From assembly GCA_902610515.1 (NCBI GenBank), contig CACLVZ010000001.1:80001-144000 (forward strand): 64,000 nt of DNA, given 5' to 3'. Below the pieces are notes generated by a model. It made no database searches, was not told the origin of the DNA, and saw only the letters and a program-made list of their open reading frames with translations. A program made the position numbers and the translations under genes. Positions 10,682 to 19,881 of this stretch are shown in pieces. This DNA comes from an uncultured Pelagibacteraceae bacterium (GTDB lineage Bacteria; Pseudomonadota; Alphaproteobacteria; Pelagibacterales; Pelagibacteraceae). Positions within the stretch are counted from its first letter, which is position 1. Each line of letters starts with the position of its first letter.

Positions 10682-11556
10682 TAAAAGTTTCTTTCTTTTA
10701 TAAATTTTAAAGTATTTATTAAGTCTTTTGCATTTTTTCCATGTTTTTTTAATTTAAGCAATATTTTTTTCTCTAATTTATCTGCATATCTTAATGTTTT
10801 TTCATAACCAAGAAGTCTTATTAAAGTAGCTTTGCCCTTTTTGTTATCTTTTTTGATTTGTTTTCCAGTCACTTTTTTAGAGCCTTTTATATCTAAAAAG
10901 TCATCAGTCAATTGAAATAATAATCCAATGTCCTCTCCAAGTTTCCCTAATAATATTTTTTCCTTATTATTTTTGTTTCCAATTATTGCAACTGATTGGA
11001 TACAAAAATTGAATAATTTTCCTGTTTTTTTTCTTTGCATATCTAATATTTGATTTAAATTTTTATTTTTATTTTCAAACCTCAAATCAAGCTCTTGACC
11101 TCCAGCTATTCCTGTATGACCTGAACAGTTAGATAAAAGTTCTATTATTTCGTTTTTTTGTTTTAGATTAAGTGAGTTTTTCTTACTCACAATTATTTCA
11201 AATGCTAAAGTTAATAATGAATTTCCTGCAAGTACAGCTGTTGCTTCACCATATTTTTTATGTGTCGTTGGCTTACCTCTTCTGATTGTATCATTATCCA
11301 TGCAAGGAAGATCGTCATGGATGAGTGAATAAGAATGAATACATTCTACAGCTGCACAGATACTTAAAAGTTTTTTTTGACTCACTTTTAATAGTTTACC
11401 TGCGTCTAAAATAATTGTAGATCTTATTTTTTTCCCCCCAGAAATTACTCCATACTTCATTGGTGAAGCTAAAAATGATTTTTTCTGTTTATTTAGATAA
11501 TTAAGTAAATATTTATCAATCTTATTTGCGTTATTTATTAATTTTTTTTTAATCAT
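10681..11556 (-). CDS. ispA: Short-chain (2E,6E)-farnesyl diphosphate synthase
   Basis: Condenses IPP with DMAPP/GPP to give [17 protein letters not shown] precedes the first aspartate motif [26 protein letters not shown] (DDxxxxD with two extra residues, the bacterial FPP-synthase spacing); the second motif is [19 protein letters not shown]. 291 residues fit IspA. Gene order xseB-ispA-dxs is the classic proteobacterial arrangement. Base composition is strongly AT-biased, with many Lys and Asn, as in neighbours. Confidence 0.94.
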   Translation of the reverse strand: MIKKKLINNANKIDKYLLNYLNKQKKSFLASPMKYGVISGGKKIRSTIILDAGKLLKVSQKKLLSICAAVECIHSYSLIHDDLPCMDNDTIRRGKPTTHKKYGEATAVLAGNSLLTLAFEIIVSKKNSLNLKQKNEIIELLSNCSGHTGIAGGQELDLRFENKNKNLNQILDMQRKKTGKLFNFCIQSVAIIGNKNNKEKILLGKLGEDIGLLFQLTDDFLDIKGSKKVTGKQIKKDNKKGKATLIRLLGYEKTLRYADKLEKKILLKLKKHGKNAKDLINTLKFIKERNF

Positions 11557-11571
11557 TTTGATATTTGCTAT

Positions 11572-11775
11572 TTAAGAATTTGATAATTTTTTTGACTTAA
11601 TTTTGAAAAGATTTTCCACATGTTTATTTAAATTTATTAATCTTTTATACATGTCTTCAACATTGTTTAATTCAAAATTTTGGCCTTCAAGCTTGGTAAT
11701 TATTTCATTTATTTCCTCTCTAGCCTCTTTTAGTGATTTACTTTTGATATCAGCTGGAATATTTTCAAATTTCAT
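11572..11775 (-). CDS. xseB: Exodeoxyribonuclease VII small subunit
   Basis: Small helical subunit that coats the XseA catalytic chain of exonuclease VII, which degrades single-stranded DNA. The 67 residues include SLKEAREEINEIITKLEGQNFELNNVEDMYKRLINLNKHVE, matching the two-helix XseB pattern (the LExG and L.l.eS/D.Y..G.. region). Identification rests on length, pattern and its standard position before ispA-dxs. xseA is not in the window. Confidence 0.85.
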   Translation of the reverse strand: MKFENIPADIKSKSLKEAREEINEIITKLEGQNFELNNVEDMYKRLINLNKHVENLFKIKSKKLSNS

Positions 11776-11796
11776 AAATTAAATAATAATAACATA

Positions 11797-12744
11797 ATGA
11801 AAAACATCTACCCAAATATCTACACTTTTAATAAAAAGATACTGAAAAAAACCGCTAATTATCTCAAACTAGGCAATATAGCTGGAATACCAACTGAAAC
11901 AGTTTATGGTCTTGCGGGAAATGCATATTCAAAAAAAGCTGTGCAAAAAATTTTTCACTTAAAGAATAGACCAAAAAAAAACCCTTTAATAATTCATTAT
12001 AACAGCATCACCTCTTTAAAAAAAGATGTAATACTGAATAAAAACTTTTTTAAACTTTATAAAAAATATTGTCCTGGACCATTAACTTTTGTCCTAAAAA
12101 AAAATAATAAATCAAAAGTTGTTTCTTTAGCATCTGCAGGTTTAAATACTATAGCTGTCAGGTTTCCTGATCATAAAATAATTAAATCATTACTAAAAAT
12201 CATAAATTTTCCCCTTGCGATGCCAAGCGCAAACCTTTCTTCCGGATTGAGCCCTGTAAGCGCATCAGATGTTTATGAAGAATTTAAAAGAAAATTAAAG
12301 ATTATTATTGATGGTGGAAACTCAAAAGTTGGAATTGAGTCAACAGTAATAGATTTAACTAAAAAACCAAAAATTTTAAGACCTGGCATAATTAGTTCAA
12401 TGGAAATTAAAAAATACTTAAGGGTGAGCTTTTCTAAAAAAAACAAAACAATTAGATCGCCAGGAATGATGAAAAAACATTATTCACCGGGAATTCCAAT
12501 CATTTTAGGTCGAAATACTAAAAATCTTAATCATGCTCAAATAACTTTTGGAAAAAACAACAAAAATAATAAGAATAATTTTAATTTAAGCAAAAAAGGC
12601 GACTTGAAAGAAGCTGCTGCTAACTTGTATAAAATTATGAGAAAAATTAAAAAAAAAGGATTTAAAAAAATATTTATTTCAAAAATACCCAATAAAGGCC
12701 CAGGTATAGCTATTAATGATCGAATAAAAAGAGCTTCAAAATAA
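11797..12744 (+). CDS. tsaC: L-threonylcarbamoyladenylate synthase (Sua5/YrdC type)
   Basis: Makes threonylcarbamoyl-AMP for the t6A37 modification of ANN-decoding tRNAs. The YrdC core is evident: GIPTETVYGLAGNAYSKKAV (about residues 35-54), KNRPKKNPLIIHY, CPGPLTFVLKK, TIAVRFPDH and PLAMPSANLSSGLSPVSASDV, then GIESTVIDL and LRPGIIS. At 315 residues it carries the C-terminal Sua5-type extension rather than the short TsaC form. The start lies 21 bp from the xseB start on the other strand. Its stop overlaps the next ABC gene start (TAATG). Confidence 0.9.
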   Translation: MKNIYPNIYTFNKKILKKTANYLKLGNIAGIPTETVYGLAGNAYSKKAVQKIFHLKNRPKKNPLIIHYNSITSLKKDVILNKNFFKLYKKYCPGPLTFVLKKNNKSKVVSLASAGLNTIAVRFPDHKIIKSLLKIINFPLAMPSANLSSGLSPVSASDVYEEFKRKLKIIIDGGNSKVGIESTVIDLTKKPKILRPGIISSMEIKKYLRVSFSKKNKTIRSPGMMKKHYSPGIPIILGRNTKNLNHAQITFGKNNKNNKNNFNLSKKGDLKEAAANLYKIMRKIKKKGFKKIFISKIPNKGPGIAINDRIKRASK

Positions 12745-13475
12745 TGTTTATTCAGGTAAAAAATCTCACAAAAATTTATAAAGACTATTTAGCTGTAAAT
12801 AAAATTAATTTTTTTATAGAAAAAAATAAAACTATTGGATTATTAGGACCAAATGGTTGCGGAAAAACAACGTCCATAGGTATGATGCTTGGTTTAATTA
12901 CACCTACGAGTGGTGATATTTTGATTAATAATAAAAATCTAAAATCTTTTAGTAGAGATCAAATTTTAAGTAGATTCAATTTTGCATCTCCCTATGTTGA
13001 ATTACCAAAAAAACTAACTGTAAAGCAAAACCTTGAAATCTATGGAAGATTATATGGAATTGAAAATCTCTCTGAAAGAATAAATGAAATTTCTAATGAC
13101 CTAGACATTAAAAATTTTTTTGATAGGAAAACTGGTGAACTTTCATCTGGTCAAAAAAATAGAGTATCTCTAGCTAAAGCTTTAATTAATAAACCAGAAA
13201 TTTTACTTTTAGATGAGCCTACTGCAAGTTTAGATCCAGATATTGGAGATTTTGTTCGAAGTTATATTCAAGACTATAAATCTAAAAATAAAGTTACGAT
13301 ATTATTAGCATCACACAACATGAGCGAAGTTGAGCGATTGTGCGATAGTATAGTAATGATGAGAAAGGGTAAAATAATAGACAACGGAACATGTGAAGAA
13401 CTTATCAAAAAACATGGAAGAAATAATTTGGAAGAAACTTTTTTAAAACTTGCTAGGAGTAGAGATGAATTTTAA
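12744..13475 (+). CDS. ABC transporter ATP-binding protein (NatA/CcmA-like exporter class)
   Basis: ATPase of an ABC-2 type exporter. Walker A GPNGCGKTTSIG near residues 34-45, signature LSSGQKNRVSLAKAL near 133-147, Walker B ILLLDEPTA and the switch His in ASHNMSEVERL. 243 residues. The permease gene overlaps its 3' end by 11 bp (start codon inside the last codons), so the two form one transporter. Substrate cannot be inferred; the family includes drug, lipid and polysaccharide exporters. Confidence 0.85.
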   Translation: MFIQVKNLTKIYKDYLAVNKINFFIEKNKTIGLLGPNGCGKTTSIGMMLGLITPTSGDILINNKNLKSFSRDQILSRFNFASPYVELPKKLTVKQNLEIYGRLYGIENLSERINEISNDLDIKNFFDRKTGELSSGQKNRVSLAKALINKPEILLLDEPTASLDPDIGDFVRSYIQDYKSKNKVTILLASHNMSEVERLCDSIVMMRKGKIIDNGTCEELIKKHGRNNLEETFLKLARSRDEF

Positions 13476-14256
13476 TAAGATTTATGCACTTGGCTTAAGA
13501 CATCTTTATTTAATAATGAACTCTTTTCCAAGAGTGTTAGATCTAATTTACTGGCCAACTGTACAAATTTTTTTATGGGGATTTATATCAAAATTTTTTA
13601 CATTAAACTCTGATTATTATAGCAATACAGTTGGAGTAATACTTACAGCAGCAATTTTGTACGACTTTTTGTTTAGAGCTAGTATTAGTTTCAACATGAT
13701 GTTCTTAGAGGAAATCTGGAGCAGGAATTTTACTAACCTGTTCATTGCTCCAATTAAAATAAGTGAAATTATTGTTTCTTTAACTTTGACCGCAATTTTA
13801 CGGACTTTAATAGGTTTAGTCCCTGCTGTTTTAATTTCAATACCATTATTTGGTGTGTCTATTTTAGAGTTGGGCCCGCCTTTAGTGTTACTTTTATTAG
13901 CACTGTATTTGTTTGGAATAAGTTTAGGGCTTTTTGTAACGTCTGGGCTTTTAAGGTTTGGTCCGTCGTTTGAAAATATTGCGTGGGCAAGTTTATTTTT
14001 CTTGGCTCCTTTAGGATGTATTTATTATCCGATAGATATATTACCAAATATTTTACAAATATTAGCCAAAGGATTACCATTAGTTCACATTTTTGAGGAA
14101 ATGCGGAGTATTCTTTTAAATGAGTCTGTTAATTATTCGAATATTTTTATCTCATCAATTATTTCTGTTATTTATTTTGTAATAGGAATAATAGTTTTTT
14201 ATGCTTCATATTTCGGTGCAAAAAAAAGAGGAACTTTAATTAATATGGGAGAATAA
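13465..14256 (+). CDS. ABC-2 type transporter permease
   Basis: Multi-pass membrane partner of the preceding ATPase. About six hydrophobic segments are visible, including PTVQIFLWGFISKFF, GVILTAAILYDFLFRA, GPPLVLLLLALYLFGISLGLF, ASLFFLAPLGCIYYPI and ISSIISVIYFVIGIIVFYA; the GxxxxP-type ABC-2 pattern (LFFLAPLGCIYYPIDILP) is recognisable. The open frame runs upstream to 13450, but ATG at 13465 (MNFNKIYALGL) has a purine-rich AGGAGTAGAG just before it and is the better start. 264 residues from that start. Confidence 0.8.
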   Translation: MNFNKIYALGLRHLYLIMNSFPRVLDLIYWPTVQIFLWGFISKFFTLNSDYYSNTVGVILTAAILYDFLFRASISFNMMFLEEIWSRNFTNLFIAPIKISEIIVSLTLTAILRTLIGLVPAVLISIPLFGVSILELGPPLVLLLLALYLFGISLGLFVTSGLLRFGPSFENIAWASLFFLAPLGCIYYPIDILPNILQILAKGLPLVHIFEEMRSILLNESVNYSNIFISSIISVIYFVIGIIVFYASYFGAKKRGTLINMGE

Positions 14257-14257
14257 A

Positions 14258-14956
14258 ATGCATACGAAAATTGATGAAATAAAAAAAAATGAGAGTAAAC
14301 CTATAATTGTAAAAAATTTTTTAGATAAAGCAGAAATTCTTAAATTTCAAAAATTATACTCAGATCTGCCTGTAGAAGTGGATAATAAAAGGCAAAAAAT
14401 TGTAAAAAAAAAATGGTCTATAAATTTTGAAAAAGAATTGCAGATTAATTATAAAAACAAATTAAAATCAATTATAGGAGACTATCAAATGGATAACCCT
14501 AACTCTAAGGACAATTTGGAAAGCCTGGGTTTATTTCAAGAGAGTTTTTTACCGGTTTCATTACATGTTGATACTGGATTTAATTTTAACAAAATTATTT
14601 TCAAACAAACACTAGTGCCTTTATCCGAGGAAGGTGAAACGATTATATTTAAAAACAGGTTCTATGGGTGTTCAACAACATTTTCAATTAACCCGACAGA
14701 ATTAGCTGCAAAAGGTTATAATAAAAGATCCTCAGAGCATATTAATTTATATAATGGTGAGACTTTCGATAAAAAAATTCACGATAAATATTTAAAACAT
14801 GAAGAAATAGGAAATTTAAAAGGTTTAAAAGTTGAATTAATTTATAAATGGAAATTAGGAGATATATTGGTTTTTGATAGGACTAATCTACATTGCTCTT
14901 CTAGTAATCTGAAAAATAGAAAGTTAGGTTTTACGTCTTCAACTATTAAATTATGA
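14258..14956 (+). CDS. Putative 2-oxoglutarate/Fe(II)-dependent oxygenase
   Basis: Not recognised as a named gene. It shows a plausible double-stranded beta-helix iron triad: His103-x-Asp105 in PVSLHVDTGFN and a distal His212 in DRTNLHCSSSN, with Arg221 placed to bind 2-oxoglutarate (NRKLGFTSS). The preceding KWKLGDILVFDRTNLH segment resembles the GD.lvf....H pattern of phytanoyl/prolyl-hydroxylase-like oxygenases. 232 residues. It lies 1 bp after the ABC permease and overlaps the following GT17-type gene by 4 bp (ATGA), so a role in sugar or lipid decoration is a guess from context. Confidence 0.65.
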   Translation: MHTKIDEIKKNESKPIIVKNFLDKAEILKFQKLYSDLPVEVDNKRQKIVKKKWSINFEKELQINYKNKLKSIIGDYQMDNPNSKDNLESLGLFQESFLPVSLHVDTGFNFNKIIFKQTLVPLSEEGETIIFKNRFYGCSTTFSINPTELAAKGYNKRSSEHINLYNGETFDKKIHDKYLKHEEIGNLKGLKVELIYKWKLGDILVFDRTNLHCSSSNLKNRKLGFTSSTIKL

Positions 14957-15765
14957 AATTAATTGATTGTTTTATGTATTTTGATGAAGATTTAGTTTTA
15001 GATATAAGACTAAATACCTTGAAAGAAAAAGTTGATAAGTTTGTTATTGCAGAGGCAACTAAAACACATTCGGGCGAGCCCAAAAAATTAAATTTTAATT
15101 TAAAAAATTTTATAAAATTTAAGGAAAAAATAATTTACATCGTCATAGATGATTTACCTTCTGAGGTAAAGCCTTTAAAGAAAGGATGGCACAGTAATCA
15201 TGTTAGAGATCAGTTTCAGCGTAACGGGTTATCTCGGGGATATAAAAGATTTGAGGACAATGATCTTATAATGATTTCAGATATTGATGAAATTCCAAAT
15301 CCGATAAGTATAAAAGAATTTGATGTAAAAAATAAATTTGGCTGTTTTTTACAAAAAAATTTTCAATCTAAAATTAACCTATTGAATATAAGTGAAACAA
15401 GTTGGGCTGGAACAAAAATTTGTCGGAAGAAAGATCTTAGGTCTCCTCAATGGCTTAGAAATCTGAAAGCCAAAAAAAGACCTTTTTGGAAAATTTTTAA
15501 TCAAAAGATCCAGCTGATTAATAATGGGGGCTGGCATTTTAGTTTTTTGAAAGAGCCAAATTCCATAAAACACAAAATAATTTCCTACTCTCACCAAGAA
15601 TATAATAAGGAAGAATTTACAAATGTTGAGAGCATTAAAGAAAAAATTGCTAAGGGTGAAGATTTGTTTGGCAGAAATATAAAATATAAAAAAGTTAATG
15701 TAGATGATAGTTTTCCAAGTTACGTATATAATAATAAAGAAAAATTTAAAGAATGGATTTTATAA
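14953..15765 (+). CDS. Glycosyltransferase family 17-like protein
   Basis: Resembles the bacterial relatives of beta-1,4-N-acetylglucosaminyltransferase III (GT17). The N-terminus MKLIDCFMYFDEDLVLDIRLNTL and FVIAEATKTHSGEPK are typical of this group, with NDLIMISDIDEIPNP (Asp110-x-Asp112) as the DxD-type metal/nucleotide-sugar site and GGWHFSFL near residue 195. 270 residues. Last gene of the plus-strand run, ending 2 bp before the 3' end of a tRNA-Arg on the other strand. Acceptor unknown. Confidence 0.8.
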   Translation: MKLIDCFMYFDEDLVLDIRLNTLKEKVDKFVIAEATKTHSGEPKKLNFNLKNFIKFKEKIIYIVIDDLPSEVKPLKKGWHSNHVRDQFQRNGLSRGYKRFEDNDLIMISDIDEIPNPISIKEFDVKNKFGCFLQKNFQSKINLLNISETSWAGTKICRKKDLRSPQWLRNLKAKKRPFWKIFNQKIQLINNGGWHFSFLKEPNSIKHKIISYSHQEYNKEEFTNVESIKEKIAKGEDLFGRNIKYKKVNVDDSFPSYVYNNKEKFKEWIL

Positions 15766-15767
15766 TT

Positions 15768-15845
15768 TGGTGCGCCGGATAGGAGTCGAACCCATAACCT
15801 CCGGAGCCGAAATCCGGCGCTCTATCCAGTTGAAGCTACCGGCGC
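15768..15845 (-). tRNA. tRNA-Arg (anticodon UCG)
   Basis: Read on the minus strand, the acceptor arm GCGCCGG (15845-15839) pairs perfectly with CCGGCGC (15778-15772). Anticodon stem CCGGA/TCCGG encloses loop TTTCGGC, giving anticodon UCG, and the T arm holds TTCGACT. The discriminator A and an encoded CCA (15770-15768) complete the 3' end. Convergent with the GT17-type gene, which stops 2 bp away. Confidence 0.96.
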
Positions 15846-15868
15846 ATGAAGCTAATTTAAATTAATTT

Positions 15869-16852
15869 ATGAATAAAACAATGAAATTCTTAGTAGAAAA
15901 AAATGATAATTGTAAGAGATTGGATATTTTTTTATCCAACAAGATGGATAATTTATCTAGGTCATTTATTAAAAAGCTTATAGTTAATAAAAGCGTTATG
16001 CTTAATGAAACTTTAAGTATTTCCCCATCTACAAAAGTAAAAACATTAGATGAAATAAAGGTAAAGACATTAGCTAAAACTAAAAAAAATAATCTAATTC
16101 CGTTTAATGCGAATTTAGATATAATTTTTGAAGATGATGACTTAGTTGTGGTCAACAAGCCTGAAGGAATGGTTGTTCACCCTGGTGCTGGTAATTTTGA
16201 CGAAACCTTGGTAAATGCCCTTATATATAAATTTAAAAAAAATCTATCTGACGTTAATGGAGCTTTAAGACCTGGTATAGTACATAGAATTGATAAAGAT
16301 ACCAGCGGATTGCTGGTAATAGCTAAAAATAATTATGCACACAGTAAACTTGGAATTCAGTTTAACGAACATTCTATTAAGAGAAAATATCATTGTTTAA
16401 TTTGGGGAGTTATAAGACCACTTAATGGGAAAATTCAAACTCTAATTACTAGAAATAAAAAAAATAGAAAATTAATGATAGTAAGTGAAACAACTGGAAA
16501 AAAAGCTATTACAAACTACAAAACATTGAAAATTTTTACTATCAAGGATGTGCCAAAAATTAGCTTAATTGAGTGTGAACTTGAAACGGGAAGAACTCAT
16601 CAAATTAGATTACATATGAAATATAAAAGAGTGCCCATATTAGGGGATATTCAGTATGGAAAGAAAAATATAAAATTTAAGAAAATAAATTCTGAATTTT
16701 ATAAAAAACTTGTAGTTTTAAAAGGTCAGACGCTGCATGCAAAAACTTTAGAATTTATTCATCCTACAAAAAACAAAAAGGTAAAATTTGACTCTGAATT
16801 ACCTGATAGCTTTAAAAAATTGTTGAATTTACTGTCTAAATTGAGTGGTTGA
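15869..16852 (+). CDS. rluD: RluD-type 23S rRNA pseudouridine synthase
   Basis: Isomerises uridines (1911/1915/1917 in E. coli) of helix 69 of 23S rRNA. An S4-like RNA-binding domain occupies about residues 10-75 (RLDIFLSNKMDNLSRSFIKKLI), followed by the catalytic domain with VVNKPEGMVVHPGAGN and HRIDKDTSGLLVIAKN, whose Asp is the catalytic residue, and ELETGRTHQIRLHMKYKRVPILGD. 327 residues. An alternative ATG at codon 5 cannot be excluded. Located 30 bp before rpoH, the usual alphaproteobacterial pairing. Confidence 0.93.
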   Translation: MNKTMKFLVEKNDNCKRLDIFLSNKMDNLSRSFIKKLIVNKSVMLNETLSISPSTKVKTLDEIKVKTLAKTKKNNLIPFNANLDIIFEDDDLVVVNKPEGMVVHPGAGNFDETLVNALIYKFKKNLSDVNGALRPGIVHRIDKDTSGLLVIAKNNYAHSKLGIQFNEHSIKRKYHCLIWGVIRPLNGKIQTLITRNKKNRKLMIVSETTGKKAITNYKTLKIFTIKDVPKISLIECELETGRTHQIRLHMKYKRVPILGDIQYGKKNIKFKKINSEFYKKLVVLKGQTLHAKTLEFIHPTKNKKVKFDSELPDSFKKLLNLLSKLSG

Positions 16853-16882
16853 AAAAAAAAAACAAATAGATAAATCTTAGTT

Positions 16883-17779
16883 ATGAGCGAAATAAACCAA
16901 ATAAGTAATTTGCCCACACCCTCAACTGGCGGACTATCTTTGTATTTATCACAAATAAAGAAGTTTCCAATGCTTGATGCAGAGGAAGAGTACATGTTAG
17001 CTAAAAATTGGAGAGAGAATGGCAATTTACAATCAGCTCATAAGCTCGTGACTAGTCATTTAAGATTAGTAGCCAAAATAGCGATGGGTTACCGAGGATA
17101 TGGATTGCCAGTCAATGAATTAATTTCTGAAGGTAATATCGGATTAATGCAAGCGGTAAAAAAATTTGACCCAGATAAGGGTTTTAGATTGGCGACTTAT
17201 GCTATGTGGTGGATTAAGGCTGCTATACAAGAATATGTTTTAAGATCATGGAGTTTGGTAAAAATGGGAACTACCTCAGCGCAAAAAAAGCTTTTTTTTA
17301 ATCTTAAGAAATTAAAAAGTCAAATAGCTCCAAATCAAGAGGGAGATTTGAAGGATCATCAAGTAAAAGAAATTTCAAAAAGGTTGGATGTTGATAAAAG
17401 TGAAGTGATTAATATGAATAGAAGAATGATGGGTCAGGAAAAATCTTTAAACGACCCAATTAAAGTTGGAGAAACTGATGAATGGCAAGATTGGTTAATT
17501 GATGATAATTTGGACCAAGAATTAATTGTCTCTCAAAAACAGGAATATGAGGACAAAAAAGAATTACTTTCTAGTGCGATGAAAATATTAAATGATAGAG
17601 AGAAAGAAATAATATCTGCAAGAAGATTATCTGAAAACCCTATTACACTTGATGAGCTAAGTAAAAAATACAAAATTAGTAGAGAGAGAATTCGTCAAAT
17701 TGAAACTAAAGCTTTTGAAAAATTGCAAAAATCAATGATAAATGCTTCAAAGTCGAAAAACCTATTGCCAGTAAGTTAA
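16883..17779 (+). CDS. rpoH: RNA polymerase heat-shock sigma factor sigma-32
   Basis: Directs transcription of heat-shock genes. Region 2 is clear ([55 protein letters not shown]) and is followed by the RpoH box [16 protein letters not shown] that sets RpoH apart from other group 3 sigma factors. Region 4 ends in a helix-turn-helix, [21 protein letters not shown]. 298 residues, complete. Convergent with purA: TTAA at 17776-17779 gives both stop codons. Few sigma factors are expected in a streamlined genome, and ftsH, an RpoH-degrading protease in E. coli, lies 4.5 kb away. Confidence 0.96.
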   Translation: MSEINQISNLPTPSTGGLSLYLSQIKKFPMLDAEEEYMLAKNWRENGNLQSAHKLVTSHLRLVAKIAMGYRGYGLPVNELISEGNIGLMQAVKKFDPDKGFRLATYAMWWIKAAIQEYVLRSWSLVKMGTTSAQKKLFFNLKKLKSQIAPNQEGDLKDHQVKEISKRLDVDKSEVINMNRRMMGQEKSLNDPIKVGETDEWQDWLIDDNLDQELIVSQKQEYEDKKELLSSAMKILNDREKEIISARRLSENPITLDELSKKYKISRERIRQIETKAFEKLQKSMINASKSKNLLPVS

Positions 17780-19068
17780 AGCTTAAAAGGATCTTCTATT
17801 AATATTGTATCTTCTCTTTCAGGACTAGTTGAAATGCTAGAAACTTTTGCGCCAATAAAATCCTCTAAAGCATAAATATATTTTTTTGCTTTTTCGGGTA
17901 AATCGTTTATATTTCTTATTCCTTGAGTTTTTGTCATCCAGCCAGGAAACGATTTATATATTGGTTTGATATTAAACTGATCTTCTGTAGCTGCAGGAAG
18001 GTAATTCAATTTTTTTCCATTCAATTCATATCCTACACAAATTTTAATCTCTTCCAACTCATCAAGTACATCAAGTTTTGTCAAAGCAATTCCGTTAATG
18101 CCAGAAATTTTAATTGTCTGACGCACTAAAACTCCATCAAACCATCCACATCGTCTTTTTCTTGCTGTTACTGTACCAAATTCCTTTCCACGTTTCCCAA
18201 GAATTTCTCCAATCTTATTTTTTAATTCTGTTGGGAATGGTCCACTTCCAACTCTTGTTGTATAAGCCTTAGTAATACCTAAAATATAACTTATTTCATT
18301 TGGCCCAGATCCAGAACCTGTGGCTGCTGTGGCTGGCACAGTATTTGAGGAAGTCACATATGGATAAGTTCCGTGATCAACATCTAATAAGATACCTTGA
18401 GCACCTTCAAATAATATTTTTTTTCTCTCTTTTTTAAATTCATCAAGTTTTAGCCAAATCGGTTGAGCGAAACACAGTAATTTAGGCGCTATTTCTAATA
18501 ATTTTTTTTTAAGTATCTCTTTTTTGAAAATTTTTTTTTTCAAACCTTTTCTTAACGCATTGTGATGCAACAAAACATTTTCTAGCCTACTTTCTAAATT
18601 ACTTTTCGACCTGAGATCCATTATCCTAATAGATCTTCGACCAACTTTGTCCTCGTAACAAGGTCCGATCCCTCTTCGAGTAGTTCCAATTTTTTCTTTT
18701 CCTGCAGAGTCTTCTCTAATTTCATCCATTTCTTTATGGAAAGGTAATATTAGTGAAGCTGATTCTGAGATCATAAAGTTTTCGGGTGTAACATCCACTC
18801 CTTTTTTTTTAATTTCCTCTATTTCTTCTAAGAGTGCCCATGGATCAATAACAACTCCATTACCCAAAATTGATATTTTTCCTTTACGAACAATGCCTGA
18901 AGGTAATAATCTTAACTTAAATATTTTTTTATCAATTACTAGCGTATGACCTGCGTTATGGCCCCCTTGAAAACGAACAACAATATCTGCCTCACTTGAA
19001 AGCCAGTCAACAATTTTTCCTTTTCCCTCGTCTCCCCACTGTGAACCTACGACAACTACATTTTTCAT
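17776..19068 (-). CDS. purA: Adenylosuccinate synthetase
   Basis: GTP-dependent conversion of IMP and aspartate to adenylosuccinate, first step to AMP. Catalytic [16 protein letters not shown] at residues 8-23 and [13 protein letters not shown] follow the family; further on [38 protein letters not shown] and [13 protein letters not shown]. 430 residues, full length. Its ATG overlaps the thiD stop (TAATG). Confidence 0.97.
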   Translation of the reverse strand: MKNVVVVGSQWGDEGKGKIVDWLSSEADIVVRFQGGHNAGHTLVIDKKIFKLRLLPSGIVRKGKISILGNGVVIDPWALLEEIEEIKKKGVDVTPENFMISESASLILPFHKEMDEIREDSAGKEKIGTTRRGIGPCYEDKVGRRSIRIMDLRSKSNLESRLENVLLHHNALRKGLKKKIFKKEILKKKLLEIAPKLLCFAQPIWLKLDEFKKERKKILFEGAQGILLDVDHGTYPYVTSSNTVPATAATGSGSGPNEISYILGITKAYTTRVGSGPFPTELKNKIGEILGKRGKEFGTVTARKRRCGWFDGVLVRQTIKISGINGIALTKLDVLDELEEIKICVGYELNGKKLNYLPAATEDQFNIKPIYKSFPGWMTKTQGIRNINDLPEKAKKYIYALEDFIGAKVSSISTSPEREDTILIEDPFKL

Positions 19069-19880
19069 TATACAAATATTTTTTTTATTTTAATTGAGTT
19101 CAGATGATTTATTGGACCGTGTCCTTTTCCATAGTTTCGGTTGAACTTAATTGCTTGGTTTACATATTTAATCCCTAGCTCACAAGATTTCTTTAAGGGT
19201 TTTCCACATGATAAAAATGTTGCGATTGCGCTTGATAATGTACAACCTGTTCCATGAGTATTTTTAGTATTAATTTTTTTATTCCTAAATATATTAATAT
19301 TACGTTCGCTAATTAAGACATCCTCTATAAAGCTTGCCTTGCTATGCCCCCCTTTAATCAAAACGTTTTTTGCCCCCATTTTTAGCAAAATTTTTCCTAC
19401 AATAATCATGTCGTCTGTATCTTTAATTTTTACATTAGTTAAGACTTCAGCCTCTGGAATATTCGGCGTAATCAGATAAGAAATGCTAAGTAATTTCTTT
19501 TTCAAATTTTTTATTGCACCCTTGTCAATTAGTTTTGTTCCATTTTTCGCTACCATAACAGGGTCTAAAACTATTTTTATATCATTAAATTTTTTGAGCT
19601 CATAAAATACAGAATTAATTATTTTTGAAGAATGAAGCATTCCAACCTTAATTGCATTTGGTTTTATATCTTTACAGGTAAATCTAATTTGTTTTTCAAC
19701 TTCTACATGATTAATAGGAAATACTGATTGAACGCCGGTAGTATTTTGAGAAGTTATTGCTGTTATGGCAGTCATAGCGTAACTACCAAGTGATGAAATA
19801 GTTTTTATGTCGGCTTGAATACCTGCTCCACCAGAAGAGTCTGATCCTGCTACAATTAAAACTTTTGATCTTGATTTCAA
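19068..19880 (-). CDS. thiD: Hydroxymethylpyrimidine/phosphomethylpyrimidine kinase
   Basis: Phosphorylates HMP and HMP-P to HMP-PP for thiamine synthesis. Ribokinase-fold signature [19 protein letters not shown] at residues 10-28, ALK-like [13 protein letters not shown] in the middle and the anion-hole motif [17 protein letters not shown] near the end. 270 residues. With thiE at 37780-38382 it forms the late pathway. From established knowledge, SAR11 cells lack de novo HMP synthesis and depend on external precursor, which fits a salvage role, but thiC absence cannot be tested here. Confidence 0.94.
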   Translation of the reverse strand: MKSRSKVLIVAGSDSSGGAGIQADIKTISSLGSYAMTAITAITSQNTTGVQSVFPINHVEVEKQIRFTCKDIKPNAIKVGMLHSSKIINSVFYELKKFNDIKIVLDPVMVAKNGTKLIDKGAIKNLKKKLLSISYLITPNIPEAEVLTNVKIKDTDDMIIVGKILLKMGAKNVLIKGGHSKASFIEDVLISERNINIFRNKKINTKNTHGTGCTLSSAIATFLSCGKPLKKSCELGIKYVNQAIKFNRNYGKGHGPINHLNSIKIKKIFV

Positions 19881-19881
19881 T

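Noticed and set aside
14240..15845. A tRNA-Arg-targeted integrative element with a repeated attachment site
   Set aside because: I found no integrase gene and no copy of the tRNA 3' end at the left side of the two accessory genes.
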